Assembly: GCA_025054795.1 (NCBI GenBank)
Contig: JANWZU010000115.1
Location: 1-6,026 of the forward strand
DNA length: 6,026 bases
Reading direction: 5' to 3'
Source of the DNA: Candidatus Caldarchaeum sp.
Lineage (GTDB): Archaea > Thermoproteota > Nitrososphaeria_A > Caldarchaeales > Caldarchaeaceae
Each line of letters opens with the position of its first letter. Position 1 is the stretch's first letter. Below the pieces are notes generated by a model, which saw only the letters and a list, made by a program, of their open reading frames with translations, did no database searches and was not told the origin of the DNA. Shown piece by piece: positions 1 to 4,751 of this stretch. Made by a program: the position numbers and the translations under genes.

Positions 1-1
1 C

Positions 2-9
2 TTTAAATA
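2..9 (+). promoter_or_regulatory. TATA box (box A) of the tRNA-Ile gene
   Basis: TTTAAATA matches the archaeal TATA consensus. Its centre lies about 26 bp before the first base of the mature tRNA, the classic archaeal spacing from box A to transcription start, so the tRNA transcript probably starts at or just before its own 5' end. A second AT-rich stretch at 24-29 (TTTAAA) is too close to the tRNA to serve as its box A. Confidence 0.75.
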
Positions 10-31
10 CAGATTGCTTTGGCTTTAAACG

Positions 32-106
32 GGGCCGGTAGCTCAGCATGGTTAGAGCGTTCGGCTGATAACCGAAAGGTCGGGAGTTCGAATCTCCCCC
101 GGCCCA
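32..106 (+). tRNA. tRNA-Ile (anticodon GAT)
   Basis: A full cloverleaf folds without an intron. The acceptor stem pairs GGGCCGG (32-38) with CCGGCCC (99-105), followed by discriminator A106. The D stem is GCTC/GAGC (41-44/55-58) with GG in its loop. The anticodon stem TTCGG/CCGAA (60-64/72-76) closes the loop CTGATAA, with anticodon GAT at 67-69, which reads the isoleucine codons ATC and ATT. The T stem GGGAG/CTCCC (82-86/94-98) closes the loop TTCGAAT. The variable region is short. The 3' CCA is not encoded (the next bases are AGG) and must be added by CCA-adding enzyme, as is common in archaea. No T-run terminator is obvious just downstream. Confidence 0.97.
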
Positions 107-171
107 AGGCTGCTCTAAAACACGTTATTCGGAGCTTTAGCCACGTATTAACTGGAGCATTGGGGTTGTTG

Positions 172-199
172 ATATGCTTATATCTCAGCTTCAGCATAT
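172..199. repeat. 7-bp inverted repeat upstream of the HEYLH gene
   Basis: ATATGCT (172-178) and AGCATAT (193-199) are perfect reverse complements separated by 14 bases, and the spacer contains another TATAT stretch (179-183). It is the only ordered structure I see in the 127-bp spacer between the tRNA and the next gene. It overlaps the likely promoter of that gene, so it could be an operator for a dimeric regulator. Chance is a serious alternative in AT-rich sequence. Confidence 0.3.
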
Positions 200-201
200 A
201 C
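195..201 (+). promoter_or_regulatory. Possible TATA box of the HEYLH gene
   Basis: CATATAC is centred about 36 bp before the TTG start at 234, which would give a leader of roughly 10 nt beginning near the GTGA ribosome-binding core at 224-227. An alternative box, TTATAT at 178-183, would give a leader of about 25-28 nt. Confidence 0.4.
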
Positions 202-233
202 CGTAACAACTCGGAACAAGTCCGTGATGGAAC

Positions 234-719
234 TTGACAACCTACGAGGAGAGGCTTGAGAAAGCATCCAGCTTCGACGAAGTCTACAAGCTAGTGAAAG
301 CGCTCGTTATGGAGAAGTACGGGCTCAGGCGCGCAGGTATGGGGCTTGTTTTAGCCGACCTTCCTAACCAGCTGATGGCGTACCACGAGGTTGGGTCAAA
401 CTCGATAGTCATGAACAGAGCTATGCTGAACGCAGTCTCATCCGTCAGCAGGTCTAGAAAAAACGTCAACAGCTATGTTTTCGTGATTCTTCTCCATGAA
501 TATCTCCACACCTTGGGCTTTGACGAGAAACAGACACGTGAGCTCGTGAGGGAAGCTGTCTCCTCCGTCTTCCCGTTCGACCACCCAGCAACAAGGTTGG
601 CGACGGCATCCGTGTACGATGTTTTTCCCGAGCTCCGCAACATTCCACTAACCTCAGGGCCGTCTAAGCCTATTCTCGTCAAAGACTTTGATACCGATGA
701 GATAAAATACATAGGTTGA
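234..719 (+). CDS. Small HExxH (HEYLH) putative zinc metalloprotease-like protein
   Basis: This 161-residue protein has no signal peptide or membrane segment, so it is probably cytoplasmic. The one clear motif is HEYLH at residues 88-92, inside a hydrophobic helix and followed by TLGFDE. H88 and H92 would bind zinc and E89 would be the catalytic base, as in HExxH metallopeptidases. A gluzincin-like third ligand could be E98, E103 or E107; the metzincin pattern HExxHxxGxxH is absent. The N-terminal ~45 residues look helical, and the C-terminal ~50 are mixed and unrecognised. The size is close to the single-domain minigluzincins, but membership is inference and the substrate is unknown. TTG at 234 is the first possible start, because the frame has a stop at 225-227. 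GTGA at 224-227 lies 6 nt upstream as a Shine-Dalgarno core. The next gene, 45 bp on, has its own TATA box. Confidence 0.82.
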   Translation: MTTYEERLEKASSFDEVYKLVKALVMEKYGLRRAGMGLVLADLPNQLMAYHEVGSNSIVMNRAMLNAVSSVSRSRKNVNSYVFVILLHEYLHTLGFDEKQTRELVREAVSSVFPFDHPATRLATASVYDVFPELRNIPLTSGPSKPILVKDFDTDEIKYIG

Positions 720-729
720 TCTGAAAAAG

Positions 730-736
730 ATATATA
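730..736 (+). promoter_or_regulatory. TATA box of the FrhB-like gene
   Basis: ATATATA follows the purine-rich run GAAAAAG, which suits a BRE position. Its centre is 32 bp before the TTG at 765, so the transcript should begin only about 5 nt before the start codon. No Shine-Dalgarno core lies in between, consistent with near-leaderless translation. Confidence 0.65.
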
Positions 737-764
737 CGTCGTCGCTTGGAGAACCTTACACACG

Positions 765-1967
765 TTGAGAAGCACTCAGGAAATACTGAAGAAGTTGGAG
801 AGAATCGAGAGGCAGTACCTTCTCAGCATGAGGAATGCCGAGGACCAGAAGGCTGTCTCCTACTACTACGGCTGGCATCATGCTTTGGAATGGGTTAGGA
901 AGAGAGGAGACCAAGTTATAGTGGATGAGGTTGTAGGTACCGGAAGATGCAGTGGCTGCGCCGCTTGTGTGGCAATCTGCCCCACCAACGTCTTCGACTA
1001 CGTCGAAGACAGGCCGATAAACACAAGGCTGAACCTATGCATAGACTGCGACCTCTGTGTTGAGTCTTGCCCTGAGCTCCATCTTTCAGACGTCGACGTG
1101 GAGATGAAGTCGCTGGACAGCTTCGCAGCCTATGACAACGGTTTCGGGCGGTACGGAGCAGTTTACCTGACTAGAAGCACCCGAGAGGACATACTTAAGA
1201 AGTCGCAGGACGGCGGAACCGTCTCAGCCCTGCTGGTTCACTGTCTTGAGAAAAAGCTGATCGACGCAGCCGTTGTTTCAACAACAACTCCTGAAAAACC
1301 TCTTTACCCCGTCGCCAAGCTGGTTTTCAGCGCCGAGGAGGTTCTCGAATGTGCTGGCTCTAGGTACACGTACGCTCCCAACCTGTTAGCTCTTAGGGAG
1401 GCCTATGAAAGAGGCGTCGAGAAGCTGGCTGTAGTCGGAGTTCCGTGTCAAATAGACGGGCTGCGGTACCTCCAGCATTCAACTCCCGACATCGAGGTCG
1501 CCAAGTGGTATGAGAAACACGTGGTTTTCAGCATAGGGCTGTTCTGCTCCGAGGTCTTCACCTACCAAGGTCTTATGAAATACTTCGAAGAGGTGAACGT
1601 AAACCCGCTTGAAGTCGATAAGCTCAACATAAAAGGCAAAGTAATAATTACCTTGAAGAACGGTCAGGAGGTTATAAAGCCTCTGAAGCAGCTTCACAAG
1701 TATGAGAGGCCTGCGTGCAGGTTCTGCAAGGACTACGCCGCAGAGCTCGCCGACATAGCGTGTGGTGGGCTAGCAACCAAGGGATGGACTATTACTGTCA
1801 TAAGAACTAGGCCGGGTCTGTCTATTTTTGAGAACGCAGTCAACACAGGTGTGCTCGAAATGAAGCCGATAAGCCTCGAGGACGAGCCTATGAAGCTGCT
1901 GAGGAAGCTCTGCCAGAACAAGCGTGAACGTCCAAATCCGCCTCTCAAAACACTTTTTAACGTATAA
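765..1967 (+). CDS. FrhB/FdhB-family coenzyme F420 iron-sulfur flavoprotein
   Basis: This 400-residue soluble protein has three parts. Residues 1-55 form a helical extension. Residues 58-105 form a 2[4Fe-4S] ferredoxin module with two CX2CX2CX3CP motifs: C62, C65, C68, C72 and C92, C95, C98, C102. Residues from about 128 to the end are the FrhB/FdhB domain, which in characterised members binds FAD, a further [4Fe-4S] cluster and F420 and exchanges hydride with F420H2. Family signatures are SQDGGTVSALL (147-157), GVPCQ (225-229), IGLFCSE (257-263) and CRFCKDYAAELADIACGG (318-335). C228, C261, C318, C321 and C333 are candidate ligands of the third cluster. A hydrogenase, dehydrogenase, sulfite reductase or glutamate synthase partner would be expected, but none is nearby, so the electron partner is unknown. 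TTG 765 is the first start after an in-frame stop at 717; M22 is a less likely alternative. Confidence 0.92.
   Translation: MRSTQEILKKLERIERQYLLSMRNAEDQKAVSYYYGWHHALEWVRKRGDQVIVDEVVGTGRCSGCAACVAICPTNVFDYVEDRPINTRLNLCIDCDLCVESCPELHLSDVDVEMKSLDSFAAYDNGFGRYGAVYLTRSTREDILKKSQDGGTVSALLVHCLEKKLIDAAVVSTTTPEKPLYPVAKLVFSAEEVLECAGSRYTYAPNLLALREAYERGVEKLAVVGVPCQIDGLRYLQHSTPDIEVAKWYEKHVVFSIGLFCSEVFTYQGLMKYFEEVNVNPLEVDKLNIKGKVIITLKNGQEVIKPLKQLHKYERPACRFCKDYAAELADIACGGLATKGWTITVIRTRPGLSIFENAVNTGVLEMKPISLEDEPMKLLRKLCQNKRERPNPPLKTLFNV
1830..1849 (+). repeat. 20-bp exact repeat, copy 1 (in FrhB-like gene)
   Basis: These 20 bases are identical to 4313-4332 and are read in the same codon phase, giving ENAVNTG in both proteins. 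Flanking bases differ immediately on each side. The host genes are unrelated, so the match is either coincidence helped by codon bias or a trace of a short copied segment. Confidence 0.6.
1954..1958 (+). terminator. Possible oligo-T terminator at the end of the FrhB-like gene
   Basis: TTTTT lies within the last codons of the flavoprotein gene, only 20 bp of spacer before the convergent membrane-protein gene. Archaeal RNA polymerase can terminate at T-runs, but this one is short and ends 9 bp before the stop codon is complete. Support is weak. Confidence 0.2.
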
Positions 1968-1987
1968 CGGGTAGCGTAGGGAATAGA

Positions 1988-2242
1988 CTATTCTTTCTTC
2001 AGCTCCTCGTTGAGCTCTTTCTCAATCTCCTCAAGAGGTTTGGGCGGAGGAGTGGTTGTTAGAGTGTAGCCTATCCATCCAACTATGCCTAAAACCCCTG
2101 CTATGGCAACGAACCCTGTAAGCTTTAAGACGGTGATGTCCAGTCCGGGTATAGGTGGGAGAAAAACAAGCCATCCATAAACAGCGATCCCGGCTAAGCT
2201 TCCGAGCAGAAGGAGGACGCCGACTGTCTGGTCTCTAGCCAT
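1988..2242 (-). CDS. Small two-helix membrane protein, function unknown
   Basis: The 84-residue product has two hydrophobic segments, about residues 7-28 and 41-61, joined by a short loop with FLPPIPG. A polar tail follows: TTTPPPKP, then a helix rich in Glu and Lys (69-84). This suggests a membrane hairpin with both ends in the cytoplasm and a charged tail that could bind a partner. I cannot assign a function. An upstream in-frame ATG at 2293 would add 17 residues, but that extension reads through the TATA box (GTTTATATG, minus strand of 2265-2273). The box is centred 27 bp before the ATG at 2242, so transcription should start at that ATG and the mRNA should be leaderless. The gene converges on the FrhB-like gene with a 20-bp gap and diverges from the wHTH gene at 2305. 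Confidence 0.8.
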   Translation of the reverse strand: MARDQTVGVLLLLGSLAGIAVYGWLVFLPPIPGLDITVLKLTGFVAIAGVLGIVGWIGYTLTTTPPPKPLEEIEKELNEELKKE

Positions 2243-2264
2243 GGTAAATCGAGCCGCCGAACCC

Positions 2265-2273
2265 CATATAAAC
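2265..2273. promoter_or_regulatory. Shared divergent TATA box (membrane protein / wHTH protein 1)
   Basis: Read on the minus strand this is GTTTATATG, a good box A centred 27 bp from the ATG at 2242. Read on the plus strand it is CATATAAAC, centred 36 bp from the TTG at 2305. It is the only strong TATA element in the 62-bp divergent spacer. A weaker AT-rich stretch at 2272-2282 could serve the plus-strand gene instead. Confidence 0.55.
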
Positions 2274-2304
2274 TTAACTTTAGGAAAAAACACGACTAAA
2301 TGGC

Positions 2305-2769
2305 TTGACTGCGAAACCCGTCCTCACCGTCAGGATAAAGCATGGAGACAGAGAGGTTGAGTTTGTGGGAGATAGAGAGGAGGTGTGGATTGCTGTGAAC
2401 AAATACTTCTCCGAGACACTCGGACCCATAGAGCTAGTGTCGAAGCTGACGGGCGAAGTTGACGTCTCAGAGATAGCGGCTAAGCTTAACGGCAAGGTTG
2501 TGATAAGGGAGAGGGAGATAAATGTTTTGACTCAGGGAGATAACAAGAGAAGGATAATTCTATGCTTGGCGGGCGGGTACGTGGGTAAAAGGCTCGGACT
2601 TCTGGAAAACGACTTTCTATCGCCGAAGGAGATCTCCAGCATACTGCACATAGACGAGAACGTTGCCAGAGCGAGGCTTAGCGAGCTTTGGAAATCAGGC
2701 TTCGTCGACAGAGACGAAAACGGCCGCTACAGGTTTAAGCCGTTCACAGCAATTAAACTGATCGAGTGA
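2305..2769 (+). CDS. Putative winged-helix DNA-binding protein, paralog 1
   Basis: This is a 154-residue cytoplasmic protein of an unnamed type. Residues 6-40 form a strand-strand-helix module (VLTVRIKHGDREVEFVGDREEVW, split here as VLTVRIKHGD and REVEFVGDREEVW). A linker of about 40 residues follows. Residues 84-150 resemble a winged helix-turn-helix: a hydrophobic helix, LSPKEISSIL as helix 2, ENVARARLSELWKSG as recognition helix, and DRDENGRYRF as the wing. The next gene has the same order of parts with clear similarity across the wHTH. It is therefore probably a transcription regulator or chromatin-associated DNA-binding protein, but the target is unknown. TTG 2305 is the first start after a stop at 2281. 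No Shine-Dalgarno core is present, so translation may start on a very short leader. It leads a two-gene operon and diverges from the membrane-protein gene. Confidence 0.82.
   Translation: MTAKPVLTVRIKHGDREVEFVGDREEVWIAVNKYFSETLGPIELVSKLTGEVDVSEIAAKLNGKVVIREREINVLTQGDNKRRIILCLAGGYVGKRLGLLENDFLSPKEISSILHIDENVARARLSELWKSGFVDRDENGRYRFKPFTAIKLIE
2766..2769 (+). promoter_or_regulatory. Ribosome-binding core GTGA overlapping the stop of paralog 1
   Basis: GTGA, part of the archaeal anti-16S consensus GGTGAT, sits 6 nt before the ATG at 2776 and contains the TGA stop (2767-2769) of the preceding gene. A terminating ribosome would therefore lie on the next gene's binding site, which suggests translational coupling. 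Confidence 0.55.
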
Positions 2770-2775
2770 TGTGAG

Positions 2776-3255
2776 ATGTCTTCGCTTAAAGTTTCAATCG
2801 TATACGGGGACCTCAAGGCCGAGTTTGAAGGCGACCCCGGCGAGGTTTACTCGAAGGTTGTGAATTTTCTGGAGAGGTCGATACCGGCCTACAGCCTAGC
2901 CTCAAAGCTCAACGCCTTCCCCGGAGTTGAGGCGCTGCTGGAGAAGCTCAGCGAAATGCTGGCATACACGCCGTCCGAGGGGGTCTTCGTGAAAAAACCT
3001 CTCTCTTCAATACCTACCTCCAACGCCATACTGCTTTACGCTGCTTCACGATACTTGAACAACCTTCTCGGCTTCTCTGAAAGCTCTGAATGCTCGGCCT
3101 CGGAACTAGCCGAGGCAGTCGGAAAGCCTGAGAAAACTGTTTCAGGCCGGTTGACGGAGCTTGTGCAGCGAGCCTACCTTAGAAGAGTCGGGCGGGGAGG
3201 ATATGTCATAACTCCTCAGGGGTTGAACTATCTAGTCGAGTCGTCGGCTATCTGA
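2776..3255 (+). CDS. Putative winged-helix DNA-binding protein, paralog 2
   Basis: This 159-residue protein repeats the architecture of its upstream neighbour. Residues 4-36 form the strand-strand-helix module (LKVSIVYGD, then AEFEGDPGEVYSKVVNFLE). A variable middle of about 45 residues follows. Residues 84-156 resemble a winged helix: AILLYAASRYLNNLLGF, CSASELAEAVGKP, the recognition helix TVSGRLTELVQRAYL, and the wing RRVGRGGYVIT. Aligned by eye, the wHTHs share I-L--A, the LG turn, a K/S-rich helix 2, R-L-EL, and a final L-E. They look like a tandem duplication that has since diverged, especially in the middle. The 6-bp gap and stop-overlapping GTGA core indicate one operon, possibly making a heterodimer. 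The last 28 bp overlap the convergent gene at 3228-3638. The molecular target is unknown. Confidence 0.85.
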   Translation: MSSLKVSIVYGDLKAEFEGDPGEVYSKVVNFLERSIPAYSLASKLNAFPGVEALLEKLSEMLAYTPSEGVFVKKPLSSIPTSNAILLYAASRYLNNLLGFSESSECSASELAEAVGKPEKTVSGRLTELVQRAYLRRVGRGGYVITPQGLNYLVESSAI

Positions 3256-3638
3256 GAGCTAGGCTCTGGGCGTTTCGCGGGCTGGACGTAAACGTATCTA
3301 CGTGGTTCTCCTACTCTTTCCAGAAGCCCGAGCCTAACCAAGTCGAGCAGGACATGGGCGACAGCCGTTGTGTCGTACAAGAAACCTCTCCTCTCAAGCT
3401 CCGCCACAACCTCGGAAAGGCTCCGGCCGGTTTTCAGCCAGCCGGAGTTGACGAGTTCTTCGACTGCTTTGCGGCATGTGATAAGTTTCCTAGGGGGTGT
3501 TGGCTTTGTTGTCGACTGGGGTTCAGCTGTCTTTAGGGCGTTTAGGACGTTTTTTACGGCTTCTTCTATTTTGTCGGCTGGGGCCTCCACTTCGACTGTG
3601 GCTGTGGGTGTTGTTATTCTTACTTTGATTGTTTCCAA
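3228..3638 (-). CDS. Putative winged-helix DNA-binding protein, third related member
   Basis: This 136-residue protein begins with a short strand-strand-helix module (residues 2-36: TIKVRITTP, TVEVEAPADKIEEAVKNVL) resembling the N-termini of the two upstream wHTH proteins. A Pro/Thr-rich linker (38-50) follows, then a winged-helix-like domain at 53-118: CRKAVEELVNSGWLKTGRSL, SEVVAELERRGF, TAVAHVLLDLVRLGLLERVG, and the wing EPRRYVYV. The wHTH subtype differs from the other two, so kinship rests mainly on the N-terminal module and overall layout. The tail (121-136) looks disordered. The start is TTG; an in-frame stop lies 12 nt before it and GGTGA (3645-3649, minus strand) sits 6 nt upstream. 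It overlaps the 3' end of paralog 2 by 28 bp and diverges from NurA. A regulatory role over the neighbouring genes is plausible but only inferred. Confidence 0.82.
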   Translation of the reverse strand: METIKVRITTPTATVEVEAPADKIEEAVKNVLNALKTAEPQSTTKPTPPRKLITCRKAVEELVNSGWLKTGRSLSEVVAELERRGFLYDTTAVAHVLLDLVRLGLLERVGEPRRYVYVQPAKRPEPSSQIADDSTR

Positions 3639-3644
3639 CTGTTT

Positions 3645-3649
3645 TCACC
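3645..3649 (-). promoter_or_regulatory. Shine-Dalgarno GGTGA for the minus-strand wHTH gene
   Basis: On the minus strand GGTGA precedes the TTG start (3638-3636) by 6 nt. It matches the anti-Shine-Dalgarno of archaeal 16S rRNA and supports TTG as the true start, which the nearby in-frame stop also forces. Confidence 0.55.
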
Positions 3650-3670
3650 ATGTTGAGCATTTTGCGCAAC

Positions 3671-3678
3671 ATTTAAAT
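3671..3678. promoter_or_regulatory. Palindromic shared TATA box (wHTH protein 3 / NurA-HerA)
   Basis: ATTTAAAT is a perfect 8-bp palindrome with its centre at 3674.5, 36.5 bp from the minus-strand TTG at 3638 and 35.5 bp from the plus-strand ATG at 3710. Either strand reads as an archaeal box A, so one element may fire in both directions. A second candidate for the plus strand is TATTCTTAA at 3691-3699, which would place a start near the ATG at 3719. Confidence 0.55.
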
Positions 3679-3709
3679 TCATCCCAAAACATATTCTTAA
3701 ACAGAATTG

Positions 3710-4744
3710 ATGACCAAAATGACCAACCCAACTCATCATCAATTCCCACCATCTTCAGAACTAACATCCCTTCTAAAAACGTTTTCCTCGATCGCTGAAA
3801 AGACGGTGAACGGCCTTCAAGCTTCAGAACTCCTCCCAGCATACACCGTGGAAGACGAAGATTCAATAGACTTTCCGGTCAACAGCTTGGTAGCCGATTC
3901 GTTGGAAACCATCAAGCTCAAGCCGGCGGAGCACAGAGTTCCGGTCGTCGCCTGCGACATGTCCACGGTCAAGGTTGGAGAAACAGTCCGTGGAAGCGTA
4001 TGGGCGGTTAGGGGAAGCATCGTTTTCAGGGAAGGCGACAGGGTTTCAGCAGCCGTTGTAGGGCCGTTCATCTACATCATTTCAGCCTACACAGCCTCAG
4101 AGATAGTTGAAAACCTAATGACCTCGCTGGGAGTTCATCGGAGAAGCAAGTTCCTCGAAGTATCGGCAGCGCCTAAAATCGTGAGCAACCTTTTCGAGAA
4201 ACTGCTTCAGCTTTACGCCGGAACAGTCGCAAAAGGGGGGCTGCTGCTGGTTGACGGTGCTTTGACAGCTGGCCCGCTGGACAGCCCTTCAACGGTCGTC
4301 GAGAAAATAGTGGAGAACGCAGTCAACACAGGCATCGGTGCTGTGGCCTTCTCGAAGTCTACGACGCTGATGCTGCTCGGAAGAAACATAACGACCTTGG
4401 CCGGCCACGCACCTCCTCCCTACGTCATCAAGCTCTCCATGATAAGAGACGGAACCATGGTCGTCAGGAGCGCAAACATCTACGTAGCCAGATTATCCTT
4501 TTCTCAGACGTCCTTTAGAGTGGATGTGGCTTCAAGGACAGGCGACGAACAACCCCTCAGCCTACTTTTGTCGAGCGATAAAATCGTCAACGGCTACCCT
4601 GAAACACTCATTTTAGCTCATCAGCTAGCGAAGCTGAACAAGCTCGATGTCCTTAGCATAAGGACACGTCTAGAATGCTTGACAAAGCTGAAGCCAATCC
4701 AGAACGACGTAAGGAGAATGCTTTTCACTCCTCTCAACGGGTGA
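3710..4744 (+). CDS. nurA: NurA-family 5'-to-3' nuclease
   Basis: This 344-residue protein matches the usual NurA length of about 340. NurA is a Mn-dependent nuclease that binds the HerA hexamer as a dimer and resects DNA 5' ends for recombination, together with Mre11-Rad50. Counting from ATG 3710, the motifs are VVACDMS with D83 (family consensus DGS, so Met replaces Gly), LLLVDGAL with D182, AFSKST with K216, RVDV with D272, and GYPETLILAHQL with Y296 and H304. The Tyr-to-His spacing of eight matches the Y291/H299 pair I recall for Sulfolobus NurA. The middle acidic ligand could be E131 or E134. The N-terminal ~60 residues are variable. Alternative starts are TTG 3707 and ATG 3719; no Shine-Dalgarno core is present, so the leader is short. 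HerA follows after 7 bp. The family call is firm although the sequence is divergent. Confidence 0.9.
   Translation: MTKMTNPTHHQFPPSSELTSLLKTFSSIAEKTVNGLQASELLPAYTVEDEDSIDFPVNSLVADSLETIKLKPAEHRVPVVACDMSTVKVGETVRGSVWAVRGSIVFREGDRVSAAVVGPFIYIISAYTASEIVENLMTSLGVHRRSKFLEVSAAPKIVSNLFEKLLQLYAGTVAKGGLLLVDGALTAGPLDSPSTVVEKIVENAVNTGIGAVAFSKSTTLMLLGRNITTLAGHAPPPYVIKLSMIRDGTMVVRSANIYVARLSFSQTSFRVDVASRTGDEQPLSLLLSSDKIVNGYPETLILAHQLAKLNKLDVLSIRTRLECLTKLKPIQNDVRRMLFTPLNG
4313..4332 (+). repeat. 20-bp exact repeat, copy 2 (in nurA)
   Basis: Second copy of the 20 bases at 1830-1849. In NurA it encodes ENAVNTG at residues 202-208 (from ATG 3710), just before the AFSKST motif. Same strand, same phase. Confidence 0.6.
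4740..4744 (+). promoter_or_regulatory. Ribosome-binding core GGTGA for herA, overlapping the nurA stop
   Basis: GGTGA contains the NurA TGA stop (4742-4744) and lies 7 nt before TTG 4752. It repeats the arrangement at the 2766-2776 junction and argues for TTG 4752 as start, with coupled translation of the two subunits. A competing site, AAGGAG at 4771-4776, would favour TTG 4782. Confidence 0.5.
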
Positions 4745-4751
4745 ACAAGGC

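Noticed and set aside
3..209. 68-codon open frame on the minus strand over the tRNA
   Set aside because: It is an antisense reading of the tRNA and the AT-rich spacer, with no ribosome-binding site or domain.
32..233. tRNA gene as an integration site
   Set aside because: I found no second copy of the tRNA 3' end in the window and no integrase gene; the neighbouring genes look chromosomal.
19..237. 72-codon open frame on the plus strand over the tRNA
   Set aside because: Most of it is a translation of the tRNA-Ile gene; no independent coding evidence remains downstream.
690..725. Possible C/D-box guide RNA (GATGAG ... CTGA)
   Set aside because: The C-box-like sequence does not match RTGATGA, the spacing to CTGA is too short, and no paired C'/D' boxes are present.
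2240..2293. 17-residue N-terminal extension of the small membrane protein (ATG at 2293)
   Set aside because: The extension is encoded by the TATA region itself; the box is 27 bp before the ATG at 2242, so a transcript would not include the upstream ATG.
3370..3798. 142-codon open frame on the plus strand
   Set aside because: It is antisense to the wHTH gene at 3228-3638 and runs into NurA in another frame. Its translation is low-complexity Ser/Thr/Phe-rich, and the minus-strand protein has a coherent winged-helix pattern and a ribosome-binding site.
3706..3800. Second possible C/D-box RNA (TTGATGA ... CTGA near the nurA start)
   Set aside because: The first C-box base is wrong, the interval is about 85 nt, internal boxes are missing, and the region is explained by the start of NurA.
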